64,000 nt of DNA from Helicobacter sp. (GTDB taxonomy: Bacteria > Campylobacterota > Campylobacteria > Campylobacterales > Helicobacteraceae), in assembly GCF_022770205.1 (NCBI RefSeq), contig NZ_JALEIK010000038.1, positions 1 to 64,000 on the forward strand, given 5' to 3'. Of this stretch, positions 37,736 to 46,299 are shown piece after piece (position 1 is the stretch's first letter; the number at the start of each line of letters is the position of its first letter). A model generated the notes under the pieces. The model searched no databases. It had not been told where the DNA came from and saw only the letters and a program-made list of their open reading frames with translations. Both the position numbers and the translations under genes were made by a program.

Positions 37736-40168
37736 TTATTTCAAAATCACTGCTAACACTTCTTTAAAATCACTCACAGGGTGGATTTTTAGCCCCTCTT
37801 TGACTTCTTGTGGAATTTCATTTAAATCCCTTTCAAAATTTTTCTTAGGGATTAGCACTTCTTGCATTCCAGATTTATAAGCAGCGATAAGTTTTTCTTG
37901 CAAGCCACCAATGGGTAAAACTTTTCCACGCAAGGTAAGCTCCCCTGTCATTGCAACATCACCACGCGCTTTTTTGTTTGTAAGTAGTGAGGAAAGTGCG
38001 CTAGCAATGGCGATTCCAGCACTAGGACCATCTTTTGGCGTAGCACCTTCTGGGACATGCAAGTGAATGTCAAAGCGATTATAAATTTCACTTGCGCTTG
38101 GCTTTAGCTTAGAATCAACCTTAAGCGTGCCATTATCAATTAGGGATTTCACATAAGAATAGGCAATTTTGGCACTCTCTTTCATTACATCGCCTAAATT
38201 TCCAGTGATTTGCAAGCCCCCCTTGCCCTTAATTTTTAAGGCTTCAATCTTTAGCACATCACCGCCCACACTTGTCCAAGCAAGCCCATTAACAAGCCCA
38301 ACCTCTGCATTTTTGCTTGCGTTTTCAAATTCGAACACAATCTTATCTAGGTAGTTTGGAAGTGTTTTTTGGGTGATGAGAATCTTTTTTTGCGTTTTGG
38401 ATTCTGCATTTTTTTCTATGTCTTGCAAAATTTGCTTGCTCACTTTACGCAAAATTTCTGCAATCTTGCGCCTTAGGTTTCTAACTCCTGCTTCCCTTGT
38501 GTATTTTTCAATTAGCATTTTAATCCCAGCTGTGCTAAAGCTTACTTCAGAGTTCAGTAAGCCGTGTTTTTTCAGTTCTTGGGGAATGAGATATTTTTTT
38601 GCAATCTGCTCTTTTTGGTCAGGCGTGTAGCTATTAATGTTGATAAACTCCATTCTATCGCGCAAAGGTGTAGGAATTGCGCTAATATCATTAGCGGTGG
38701 CAACAAAAATCACTTGGCTTAAATCCAAATTAAAATTTGTATAATAATCTCTAAATTCTTTATTTTGCTCAGGATCTAAAATTTCTAACAAAACAGAAGA
38801 GGGATCGCCACGGAAAGAATTGCGGATTTTGTCAATTTCATCTAGCACAACCACAGGATTCATTTCCTTTGCATCAATTAATCCTTGCACAATTCTGCCC
38901 GGCATTGCTCCGATGTATGTGCGACGATGCCCGCGCAACTCACTTACATCTTCTAGCCCCCCTAATGCAATCCTTACTAATTTACGCTTTAATGCTAGGG
39001 CAATGGAGTTTGCAAGGCTTGTTTTGCCCACGCCCGGAGGTCCATAAAAACAAAGGATTGTGCCTTTGGCTTCCATTAGGCTTTTAGAATCTTTGGAATC
39101 TAAATTGGATTCTGTTTTTTCTTGGCGCACTTCTATTAATTTACGCACTGCAAAATATTCTAAAATGCGTTCTTTTGGCTTTTCTAGTGCGTAATGGTCT
39201 TTGCTAAGTTGCTTTTGCACGGCGTGAATTTCTAAATCTTTTTTTGCATAAGTTCCAAAGGGTATGTCAAGCACCACTTCTAAATAATTTTGTAATAAAT
39301 TTGCATCGGCACTATCTTGGTGTATTCTTGAGAGTTTATTGATTTGCTTTTGGATTTCTTTGTAGGTTTCTTTTGGGGTAAAGGGCTTTATGGATTCTAG
39401 CTTCTGGCGGTATTCTTCAATCTCAGAATCCCTATTAAAATCTCCCCCAAGTTCTCTTTGGATTTGCTTTAATTGTTCTTTTAAAAAATATTCTTTATTG
39501 ACTTTTTCCATTTGAGAATTGACTTTGTTTTTAATCTCTTTTTGGATTTGCTGGGCGCGGATTTCTTCCATTGTGATTTCAATTAAGCTTAATAGGCGCT
39601 CTTCTGGGTTGTTTTCTTTAAAAATTTTATACGCTTGGTCTTTTTTTAAGCGGATGGCACTTGAGATTAAATCCGCTGCGCGATTAGGTTCGTTTGTGTC
39701 GTTAATGCTTTTTAGTAAATCTTGGGGGAAGTGCTGGGAGATATTATAAAGTGTGCGTAATTTTTCTTTTAAAACTGCCAAGATTGCTTCAATGCGCACA
39801 GCATCATAAGGCAATGAGACAATAGGTGCAACCCTAGCAATGCGTGGAGTTTTAGATTCCATTTGTAAAATGCTACCACGGCTTAAGCCTTGAAATAAAA
39901 TTTTAATGCGTCCCTCAGGCAAGGCAACACGGCGCATAATTGTGCCAATGACACCTGCATCATAAAAATCTAGTGTGTCGTTATCACTAGGCTTAGAAGG
40001 CGCAATAAAGATAAGCTTGTCTTGACTCTCCATTGCTACATCAATAGCTTTTAGGTTTTCCTCATCGCTAATAAATAAAGGAGCAATCATAAAAGGATAA
40101 AGAAGCATATCCTCATCCACAATAAGCGGTAAATCTTTTGGAAATTCTCCATAACGCGTTAATTGCAT
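37736..40168 (-). CDS. lon: ATP-dependent protease Lon
   Basis: An 810-residue Lon protease that degrades misfolded and regulatory proteins. It has an N-terminal substrate domain (about 1-200), a helical region, the AAA+ ATPase with GPPGVGKTSLA near 382 and VVLDEIDK near 448, and the protease domain with catalytic serine in PKDGPSAGIA near 715 and lysine in GGLQEKLIAA near 757. I place the start at ATG 40168 because AGGA lies six bases ahead; the longer reading to 40195 would overlap bamD. It sits between bamD and rnhB in a minus-strand series. Confidence 0.96.
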   Translation of the reverse strand: MQLTRYGEFPKDLPLIVDEDMLLYPFMIAPLFISDEENLKAIDVAMESQDKLIFIAPSKPSDNDTLDFYDAGVIGTIMRRVALPEGRIKILFQGLSRGSILQMESKTPRIARVAPIVSLPYDAVRIEAILAVLKEKLRTLYNISQHFPQDLLKSINDTNEPNRAADLISSAIRLKKDQAYKIFKENNPEERLLSLIEITMEEIRAQQIQKEIKNKVNSQMEKVNKEYFLKEQLKQIQRELGGDFNRDSEIEEYRQKLESIKPFTPKETYKEIQKQINKLSRIHQDSADANLLQNYLEVVLDIPFGTYAKKDLEIHAVQKQLSKDHYALEKPKERILEYFAVRKLIEVRQEKTESNLDSKDSKSLMEAKGTILCFYGPPGVGKTSLANSIALALKRKLVRIALGGLEDVSELRGHRRTYIGAMPGRIVQGLIDAKEMNPVVVLDEIDKIRNSFRGDPSSVLLEILDPEQNKEFRDYYTNFNLDLSQVIFVATANDISAIPTPLRDRMEFININSYTPDQKEQIAKKYLIPQELKKHGLLNSEVSFSTAGIKMLIEKYTREAGVRNLRRKIAEILRKVSKQILQDIEKNAESKTQKKILITQKTLPNYLDKIVFEFENASKNAEVGLVNGLAWTSVGGDVLKIEALKIKGKGGLQITGNLGDVMKESAKIAYSYVKSLIDNGTLKVDSKLKPSASEIYNRFDIHLHVPEGATPKDGPSAGIAIASALSSLLTNKKARGDVAMTGELTLRGKVLPIGGLQEKLIAAYKSGMQEVLIPKKNFERDLNEIPQEVKEGLKIHPVSDFKEVLAVILK

Positions 40169-40184
40169 ATTCATTCCTACATTC

Positions 40185-40853
40185 CTACCATTCAAAAAGT
40201 TTTTGATACCAAGGCGATTTTACATCATCGCGTAAGACATCTTTTAGCCACTGCACTTCTTGCGTTTTCTCTTTGTAATACTCTGCTCCACTCCCTTTTT
40301 TTCTGCGCTCATAAAGGCGTGCGATTTCTTCATTGAGTGTAAGATTGGATAGCTCTAGGCGCAAAAGCATTGAATCTACCATTGGGCGGTAGCGGGAATA
40401 GGGATATTGTTGTGTAAATTCTTTGGCATCTCTAATGGAATCTAAAAGCAACTGCTGGTCACGGAATTGTTTTGAAAACGCAAAATAATTAGCTTGGAGT
40501 TTTAAAAACTTAATAAAGTCAATGTTCTCTGCGCTACCAAAGCGTTTTGTAAATTCATCAAAATAAAATCCTGCAAGCATATATTCTTCATTTTGCATAT
40601 GTGCGCGCCCTAAAATTAGCATTGCTTCACGAAGCAAAGGAGAATTTAAATGTTCACTTTGCAGGGACACAAAATAACTATCCGCCTTTTCTAAATCCCC
40701 ATTGCGGATTTCTTTTAGCATATTTTGATACCAATAATCGGCTGGTTTATTGACTTCATCAAGGGCTAAACCGCTGTTTGTTTTAGAAGAACAGGCACTA
40801 AAAATCAGAGCAATACAAAGATTGAAAATAGAAATTTTAATCACTTGATACAC
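40185..40853 (-). CDS. bamD: Outer membrane protein assembly factor BamD
   Basis: A 222-residue lipoprotein of the BamD/YfiO family, part of the complex that folds beta-barrel proteins into the outer membrane. The signal peptide ends in a lipobox (IFSAC, cysteine near residue 21). The mature part is tetratricopeptide-like, with helix pairs such as SPLLREAMLILGRAHMQN near 74 and YPYSRYRPMVDSMLLR near 152. Size fits the family. It is the first gene of the bamD-lon-rnhB series, divergent from fliW across about 200 bases. Confidence 0.9.
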   Translation of the reverse strand: MYQVIKISIFNLCIALIFSACSSKTNSGLALDEVNKPADYWYQNMLKEIRNGDLEKADSYFVSLQSEHLNSPLLREAMLILGRAHMQNEEYMLAGFYFDEFTKRFGSAENIDFIKFLKLQANYFAFSKQFRDQQLLLDSIRDAKEFTQQYPYSRYRPMVDSMLLRLELSNLTLNEEIARLYERRKKGSGAEYYKEKTQEVQWLKDVLRDDVKSPWYQKLFEW

Positions 40854-40982
40854 TAAGCTTCCTTAATTATTGTAGTTTTATTGGGATAAGAATTTCAAAT
40901 TAATGGGCGTAATTATAGCGGATTTGTCAATAATTTTTCTAAAATTTAGATAAATAAAATTGATTTTTTGCTGGAATTGCGA

Positions 40983-40988
40983 TAGAAT
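40983..40988 (+). promoter_or_regulatory. Candidate -10 box for fliW
   Basis: TAGAAT within GCGATAGAATC, 72 bases before the fliW ATG. It reads as a sigma-80 type -10. The overlapping GCGATA partly matches the flagellar sigma-28 -10, but no TAAA lies at the required distance, so sigma-28 control is not supported. Confidence 0.3.
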
Positions 40989-41060
40989 CACACATAAGAC
41001 TTTGGCACAAAACGCTGTCTGTCAAAAATCAATACAAAAAGGCGCAGTGAGGAACGCGGT

Positions 41061-41489
41061 ATGGAATTTGAAGTGAAATCACCAATTTTGGGTTTTGAGC
41101 AGATTAAAAAAATGACATTAGAGAAAATTGTAAAAGATGATGAGACTTTTATGCAACTTAAGAGTTTGCACGATGATGGAATTTCTTTTACTTTAATCAA
41201 TCCTTATAGCGTGCGTTCTGATTATGAATTTGAAATTCCAGCACCCATTAGAGAAGCTTTAGAGTTGAAGGATTCCACAAATATTGCTGCCCAAAACAAT
41301 CAAGTTGTAACGCTAAATATCGTCTGTATCCAAGAGCCTATCCAACATTCCACAATTAACTTCTTAGCTCCTGTGTTATTTAATTTTGAAAATAAAACGC
41401 TTGCACAAGTTGTCTTAGAAAACCAAAAATATGAAAACTTTGGGTTAGCAGAGCCAATTTCTAAATTCTTTGATTTCACACAGCAATAA
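41061..41489 (+). CDS. fliW: Flagellar assembly factor FliW
   Basis: A 142-residue FliW, which binds flagellin and antagonises CsrA so that flagellin translation matches secretion. The N-terminal SPILGFEQIKKMTLEKI and the central SLHDDGISFTLINPY near 40, followed by strands with LNIVCIQEP near 95 and NFLAPVLFN near 107, match the small beta-barrel family. The ATG follows GAGG. It is first of a run fliW, proC, miaA on the plus strand with gaps of six to ten bases. No csrA is nearby in this window. Confidence 0.92.
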   Translation: MEFEVKSPILGFEQIKKMTLEKIVKDDETFMQLKSLHDDGISFTLINPYSVRSDYEFEIPAPIREALELKDSTNIAAQNNQVVTLNIVCIQEPIQHSTINFLAPVLFNFENKTLAQVVLENQKYENFGLAEPISKFFDFTQQ

Positions 41490-41495
41490 TTTTCA

Positions 41496-42236
41496 ATGAA
41501 AACCTTAATCCTTTTAGGTTACGGCAAGATGGCAAGGTCCTTAGCGCAGGGCTTAAAAGATACCTACAAAATCTTAGTAACAGGGAGAGATTCTGCTAAA
41601 ATCCAAAATTTTTGCAATACTCTTAATGTAACTCCGCTTTATTTAAACGATTTTACTTTGGACATTACAGGTGCTGAGGTTTTGCTTTGTGTGAAGCCTT
41701 ATGCGCTCACTTCTTTTATGTTTCAAGGTAGGGCAAAATGCGTGTATTCTATCTTAAATGCTGTAAGCTTAGAGCAGTTAAAAGCAACAATGGAATCGGA
41801 ATTTTATATCCGCGCAATGCCTAATGTGTGTGCGAGTGTCAAGCAGTCCCTTACTAGTCTTTGTGGTGATGCGCAATGCAAAGAGGAAGCCTTTAGAGTT
41901 TTTAATTCCATTGGCAAAAGCATTTGGTTAGAAGAGAAGCATTTTCCGCTAGCTACGGCACTTGGGGGTTGCGCTCCTGCGTTTTTAGCCTTTGTTGCAG
42001 AATCGCTTATTGATAGCGGGGTAACTTATGGGCTAAGTAGGGAGGATTCCACACAGATTGTGCAAACGCTTTTTAGTGGATTTGCTAGTCTTTTGGAGCA
42101 GAGTCATCCTGTGCTCTTAAAAGAAAGTGTAATGAGTCCGGGAGGTTCTACTGCTCAAGGTGTTGCTATGCTAGAAAAGCACGCCCTTAAAAATGCCTTT
42201 TTAGAAGCAGTTTTGGCTTCTAAAAACTCTGCTTAA
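41496..42236 (+). CDS. proC: Pyrroline-5-carboxylate reductase
   Basis: A 246-residue NADPH-dependent reductase for the last step of proline synthesis. The Rossmann motif LLGYGKMARSLA is at residue 5, CVKPYAL near 66, MPNVCASV near 109, ALGGCAPAFLAFVAE near 150, and the ProC signature SPGGSTAQGVAML near 210 near the C-terminus. It is slightly shorter than the E. coli enzyme but typical for Helicobacter. It sits six bases after fliW and ten before miaA, an operon of unrelated functions that is common in this group. Confidence 0.94.
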   Translation: MKTLILLGYGKMARSLAQGLKDTYKILVTGRDSAKIQNFCNTLNVTPLYLNDFTLDITGAEVLLCVKPYALTSFMFQGRAKCVYSILNAVSLEQLKATMESEFYIRAMPNVCASVKQSLTSLCGDAQCKEEAFRVFNSIGKSIWLEEKHFPLATALGGCAPAFLAFVAESLIDSGVTYGLSREDSTQIVQTLFSGFASLLEQSHPVLLKESVMSPGGSTAQGVAMLEKHALKNAFLEAVLASKNSA

Positions 42237-42246
42237 AATTGTTCAT

Positions 42247-43167
42247 TTGATTGATATTTTACAAACACAGCGCAATTGTAAAACTTTTGCCATTCTTGGT
42301 GGAAGTGGTTCGGGTAAAACGGCACTTTCTTTAGAGATTGCAAGGGAGTTTCCTTGCTCCATTCTCTCTTTAGATTCTTTAAGTATTTATAAAGAAATTA
42401 ATATCGCAAGTGCAAAACCTAGTAAAAAAGAGCGTGGAGAAATTGCACATTTTGGGATTGATGTGTTGTTTCCAAACCAAATACAAAATGTGCAAAACTT
42501 TATTAAGGAATTTAAAAAAGCACAAGCGTTTTGCACACAGCAGAATCAATTTTTATTAATTGTTGGTGGAAGTAGTTTTTATCTAAAAGCACTATTAAGT
42601 GGAATCTCTGTTTTGCCAAAGCATCAATCTGCCACAAAAGATAGAATCCAAAATTTAGGGGATTTGAACGCGCAATATGCGTTTTTACAAAAAATAGATT
42701 CCAACTTTGCAAGCTCTCTTAAGCCCCAAGATTCCTATCGCATTATGCGCGCATTAGAGATTTATTTTGACGCAGATTGTATTCCTAGTTTGTATTTTAA
42801 GGAGAATCCACCAAAGCCAATTTTAAGGGAGTGTGCAATTTTTGAGATTGTGCTAGATAGGGGGATTTTAAGAGAGAGAATTGCTTATCGCACAAAGGCT
42901 ATGTTAGAGCAAGGATTAATTGATGAAGTAGAAAGTTTAATAGAGAGTTATGGAGAGGCGCATCAATGGGCAAAAAGCATAGGCATTAAGGAGGTTTTAG
43001 CCTATAAAAAAGGGGAGTTTAGCTTGCAAGAGTTAGAAGCGCAAATCACAACACATACTGCACAACTTGCAAAACGCCAAAGGACTTTTAATAAAACGCA
43101 ATTTGCGCCGCATTTTTGTGATGCGTTTTTAGGCGTTAAAGAGGCGATAAAGCGTGCTTTTGGTTAA
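42247..43167 (+). CDS. miaA: tRNA dimethylallyltransferase
   Basis: A 306-residue enzyme that isopentenylates adenosine-37 of tRNAs reading UNN codons. The P-loop GGSGSGKTALS is near residue 18, SLDSLSIYKEINIASAKPS with the catalytic aspartate near 39, HFGIDV near 67, GGSSFYLKALLSGIS near 101, and the C-terminal QWAKSIGIKEV near 240 plus the RQRTFNKTQF region near 278. Initiation is at TTG. It ends a fliW-proC-miaA run; a short gap with its own -10 separates it from the GT4 gene. Confidence 0.95.
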   Translation: MIDILQTQRNCKTFAILGGSGSGKTALSLEIAREFPCSILSLDSLSIYKEINIASAKPSKKERGEIAHFGIDVLFPNQIQNVQNFIKEFKKAQAFCTQQNQFLLIVGGSSFYLKALLSGISVLPKHQSATKDRIQNLGDLNAQYAFLQKIDSNFASSLKPQDSYRIMRALEIYFDADCIPSLYFKENPPKPILRECAIFEIVLDRGILRERIAYRTKAMLEQGLIDEVESLIESYGEAHQWAKSIGIKEVLAYKKGEFSLQELEAQITTHTAQLAKRQRTFNKTQFAPHFCDAFLGVKEAIKRAFG

Positions 43168-43190
43168 AGGTAGTTTTGGTAAAAATTTGT

Positions 43191-43196
43191 TAAAAT
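43191..43196 (+). promoter_or_regulatory. Candidate -10 box for GT4 gene
   Basis: TAAAAT preceded by TTTGT, 34 bases before the ATG at 43231, in the gap after miaA. AATAAGGAG ahead of the ATG is a strong ribosome site. Confidence 0.35.
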
Positions 43197-43230
43197 CACG
43201 GAAATTTTTGCAGAGGAAATAAGGAGACTT

Positions 43231-44478
43231 ATGGCAAGAAAGTTATTATGGGTAAGCCCTTTTAGTTTGCACGATACAAGTTCTGGAGCAGCAGTGCAGT
43301 GTAAGGCTATGTTGGAAGAACTTGCTAAAAAAGGGATAGAAGTTAAGGTGCTTGGAAGTTTCATTTTTGATTCGCCAAGGGGCACAACTTATTTTCCAAA
43401 GTTAGAAGAGGAGCTAAAAAGTCGTGGCACAGAGCCTGTGGTGCTTGATGATGAGGGAATCCAATACCACTATACCATTTGCCAAAGTCGCTTTATGGAG
43501 GATTTTACTTATACAGAATCTTGGAGTTTTTTTCAGTATTTTAGTTTGCTTTGCAATAGCTTTCGTCCGGATGTCGCAATGGGATATGGCACAGGGACAA
43601 GTGGAATTGCCATCCACGCAGAAGCTAAAAGGCGTGGGATTCCTTTTGTTTATCCCTTATGCAATGGGAATCATCCCTATTATACCTTTGAAGATTGCGA
43701 TTTATTAATCACAGAATCCCAAGCAACTGCAAATTTATACGCAGCACGCGATAGAATTAATGTGCAAGCTAGTGGAATCTTTATTAACAAAGAGAAATTC
43801 GTCAGTAAAGACAGAGAGCCTAAATATGTAACAATGGTGAATCCTTGCGCACCAAAGGGGTTAAGTATTTTTGCAAAGCTTGCACACATTGCACAAAAAG
43901 AATTGCCAGATGTCAAGTTTCTAGCAGTAGATGGGCGTGGAAGTTTTGCAGAAGCTTTAAGCACTTTGCATTTGCCAAATAGCGAAAAAACTCCCTATGT
44001 TCCAAAAATGTTTAATAATGTAGATATTGCTTCACATACGGGAAATATGAAAGAAATCTATAAACTTACAAAAGTTTTAATTGCACCATCTCTAGCCTAT
44101 GAGTCTTGGGGGAGGGTAGTAAGCGAAGCTGTGCTTAATAAGATTCCAACTCTTGTAAGTGCTAATAATGGAGGAGGATTGCAAGAAGCTATGGCGGGAA
44201 TGGGGTTTGCGGTGAATGTGCCTGAAGAATGCTTAAAGGATTATTTAAGAATCCCTAGCGATAAAGAGATTAAAGAATGGTTAGATGCGCTTAAAAAAGC
44301 CTTGAAAAAAGATTTCTCTAAAGAGTTCAAAAAGGCACAACAGGAGCTTGATATTGCAACAAGCACGCAAAGATTATTAGAGATTTTAGAACCATTATTT
44401 GCTAAAAAAGCAAGTCAGAATCCACACATTATCCATAATGGAATTTTGCGAATGGAGCATAATGGGGGTTTCCGTTAA
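43231..44478 (+). CDS. GT4-type glycosyltransferase
   Basis: A 415-residue GT-B fold glycosyltransferase. The N-terminal lobe starts KLLWVSPFSLHDTSSGAA, with a glycine-rich turn expected at the acceptor side. The C-terminal lobe has YVTMVNPCAPKGLS near 197, and the donor-site motif APSLAYESWGRVVSEAVLNKIP near 289-310, in which glutamates of the E-x7-E pattern fall. Substrate is unknown; lipooligosaccharide or protein glycosylation are both possible. It is followed by ruvX after only three bases. No other glycan genes flank it. Family call is confident, specific role is not. Confidence 0.82.
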   Translation: MARKLLWVSPFSLHDTSSGAAVQCKAMLEELAKKGIEVKVLGSFIFDSPRGTTYFPKLEEELKSRGTEPVVLDDEGIQYHYTICQSRFMEDFTYTESWSFFQYFSLLCNSFRPDVAMGYGTGTSGIAIHAEAKRRGIPFVYPLCNGNHPYYTFEDCDLLITESQATANLYAARDRINVQASGIFINKEKFVSKDREPKYVTMVNPCAPKGLSIFAKLAHIAQKELPDVKFLAVDGRGSFAEALSTLHLPNSEKTPYVPKMFNNVDIASHTGNMKEIYKLTKVLIAPSLAYESWGRVVSEAVLNKIPTLVSANNGGGLQEAMAGMGFAVNVPEECLKDYLRIPSDKEIKEWLDALKKALKKDFSKEFKKAQQELDIATSTQRLLEILEPLFAKKASQNPHIIHNGILRMEHNGGFR

Positions 44479-44481
44479 AAA

Positions 44482-44913
44482 TTGGAATCTAAAATTATTT
44501 TAGCACTTGATGTTGGATTAAAACGCATTGGAGTTGCAAAATGCATTAATGGGATTCCACTTTGCCTAGAGCCGATTTTACGCAAAAATCGCAATCAAGC
44601 AGCAAATGCCGTGCGAGCTTTGGTTTTAGAATCGCAAGCTAGTGTGTTGGTAGTTGGAATTCCTTTTTTAGATCATGCAAAGGCAAAGGATTCCGTTGCA
44701 ACAATGCAACGGCGCATTAAGCACTTTGTGGGGCTCTTAGAGTTGGAATCCCAAATGGAAATTGTTTTTTTAGATGAGTCTTTTAGTTCAAAAGAAGCAT
44801 TAGATAGGCTGAGCGATAAAAAAATGCGCAAAAAAGCACACAGCAAAGGTGGAATCTTAGATTCTCTCGCTGCACTTGTGATTTTAGAGCGGTATTTAAT
44901 GCGCCAAAAATAG
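44482..44913 (+). CDS. ruvX: Putative pre-16S rRNA nuclease / Holliday resolvase YqgF
   Basis: A 143-residue RNase H-fold nuclease of the YqgF/RuvX family, implicated in 16S rRNA 5' maturation. Conserved acidic residues are visible in ILALDVGLKRIGVA at residue 6, VVGIPFLDHAKA near 58, LDESFSSKEA near 97 and a final aspartate in GGILDSLAAL near 125. TTG is the start; the ribosome site is weak, so coupling with the upstream glycosyltransferase gene is likely. Its last 18 bases overlap the convergent CheX-like gene. Confidence 0.93.
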   Translation: MESKIILALDVGLKRIGVAKCINGIPLCLEPILRKNRNQAANAVRALVLESQASVLVVGIPFLDHAKAKDSVATMQRRIKHFVGLLELESQMEIVFLDESFSSKEALDRLSDKKMRKKAHSKGGILDSLAALVILERYLMRQK

Positions 44914-46290
44914 CACTAAAGGTTTATCATTGAATAATAAATTTATTTGCACGCCCTGCTTGCCACTTAGTGTTGTGGCAATCTCATTTTCACTTTTATA
45001 AGCCTCTGGCAAAGAGATTCCAATTGATAAATTGTGTTCTGATAGCACAGCCTTAGAGCGTCCAGCAATGATGTTTGTAAATTCACAAATGACATCTAGT
45101 AACTCTTCATCGCTTTGGGATTCTTCACCTAAAAGCATTGTTGAAGCTTCTTTAACAATGCTTTTGCTAAAGCAAAGTGCTACCAAGCCATTCATATCGC
45201 CTTCAAATCTAATCATTGCTCCCATAATATCCGCTTGGGAAGTTTTGTTGTATTGGGTAACTTTATAATCTGTGCGTTTGGCACTCCCACCTGTGAGTGA
45301 AGAAAGCGTTTCAATGGCAGCATTGATAAATACAGGAAGTTGTGCTACAAGTTGTTTGGTTAAACCCTTGCGCTTTTGGTCTGTTATTTGATGGCTTTTA
45401 GCTAATTCTTGTATTTTTGGATTCTTTTTGCATTCTTCAATGCTATTAAAAAATAAAATATGGCTACGCGCACAGAGATTTTGTTTGTCATTATCTAAGT
45501 GGATTTTCAAACCGCAAATGGCGATACAGGATTCAAATCGCGTATTATTTAATGCTAAGGACATTATAAAATCAAGCACAGCTGGATTAAATTCTTTTGT
45601 TTCGCTTGCATCAAAAATAAACACTTTATAGCCTTCTCTGAGCCTAGAATTATGTGCTTGGATATTAAAAAATAAAGCAATGTTTTTATCCACTTTTTTA
45701 TAAAGCGTGTAAGTTACGATTCCGTTTGCAATAGTAATAGGAATAAAATTATTTGTAATATCAAAGTAAATGTCATAAAGATAAATTGCTTTATCTAAGA
45801 GTTGGCGACGCTTAGCGATAAATTCGTTGCTAGTGCTAATGCAAACAACTTCATAGCCCTTAGCACTGAGTTCTTGAGAGATTAGTGTTTGCACCATATT
45901 GTCTTTGTCATAATATACAATGGTTTGATTAAGCGGTGGTGCTTTTAACCCTAGCAATAAGTTTGCCATACTCTCTGTGCGGAATAGCGGTAAGCTTTTG
46001 TTGGGAAATAGAGCCTTTAACTTAGGAAATTGTTCATCATTGTAATCCACAAAAGCCACCGCAACACTGACTTTATTTTGCATTGCAAGCAGGGCTTTTG
46101 CAATTAAGATTGTCGCACCTTCATCAAATTCTTTCACATTTTCAAAGGAAAAATACACTGCTTTTAGTGAAAGGGAACGGATTGTTGCGCTATTTGAAAT
46201 GAGAACTTGGCAAATTTCTTTAGCTGCTTTCGTATCTAAACGCACATCAGGAGCATAAATGGCAATGTCGTGTTTGATAATTGGTCGCAT
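44896..46290 (-). CDS. CheX-type chemotaxis phosphatase with N-terminal STAS-like domains
   Basis: A 464-residue protein. The C-terminal about 150 residues are a CheX/CheC/FliY-type phosphatase domain: LLDVICEFTN near 398 gives the D-x3-E-x2-N signature, with the matching proline 22 residues on in SLPEAY. Upstream, residues about 1-100 look like a STAS domain (FDEGATILIAKALLAMQ). About 120-180 resemble a degenerate receiver fold (YLYDIYF), and about 215-285 a second STAS-like unit (FIFDASETKEF). It would dephosphorylate a CheY-like regulator; the extra domains suggest scaffolding. It follows the OmpA-family gene by nine bases. The CheX call is good; the other domains are inferred. Confidence 0.8.
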   Translation of the reverse strand: MRPIIKHDIAIYAPDVRLDTKAAKEICQVLISNSATIRSLSLKAVYFSFENVKEFDEGATILIAKALLAMQNKVSVAVAFVDYNDEQFPKLKALFPNKSLPLFRTESMANLLLGLKAPPLNQTIVYYDKDNMVQTLISQELSAKGYEVVCISTSNEFIAKRRQLLDKAIYLYDIYFDITNNFIPITIANGIVTYTLYKKVDKNIALFFNIQAHNSRLREGYKVFIFDASETKEFNPAVLDFIMSLALNNTRFESCIAICGLKIHLDNDKQNLCARSHILFFNSIEECKKNPKIQELAKSHQITDQKRKGLTKQLVAQLPVFINAAIETLSSLTGGSAKRTDYKVTQYNKTSQADIMGAMIRFEGDMNGLVALCFSKSIVKEASTMLLGEESQSDEELLDVICEFTNIIAGRSKAVLSEHNLSIGISLPEAYKSENEIATTLSGKQGVQINLLFNDKPLVLFLAH

Positions 46291-46299
46291 AGTAAAAAC

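Noticed and set aside
40169-40195. Longer N-terminus for Lon starting at 40195
   Set aside because: It would overlap bamD and lacks a proper ribosome site, whereas ATG 40168 has AGGA six bases ahead.
41004-41015. Sigma-54-like element (TTGGCAC then GC) upstream of fliW
   Set aside because: Only eight bases separate GG and GC; sigma-54 promoters need ten. The -12 part is also poor.
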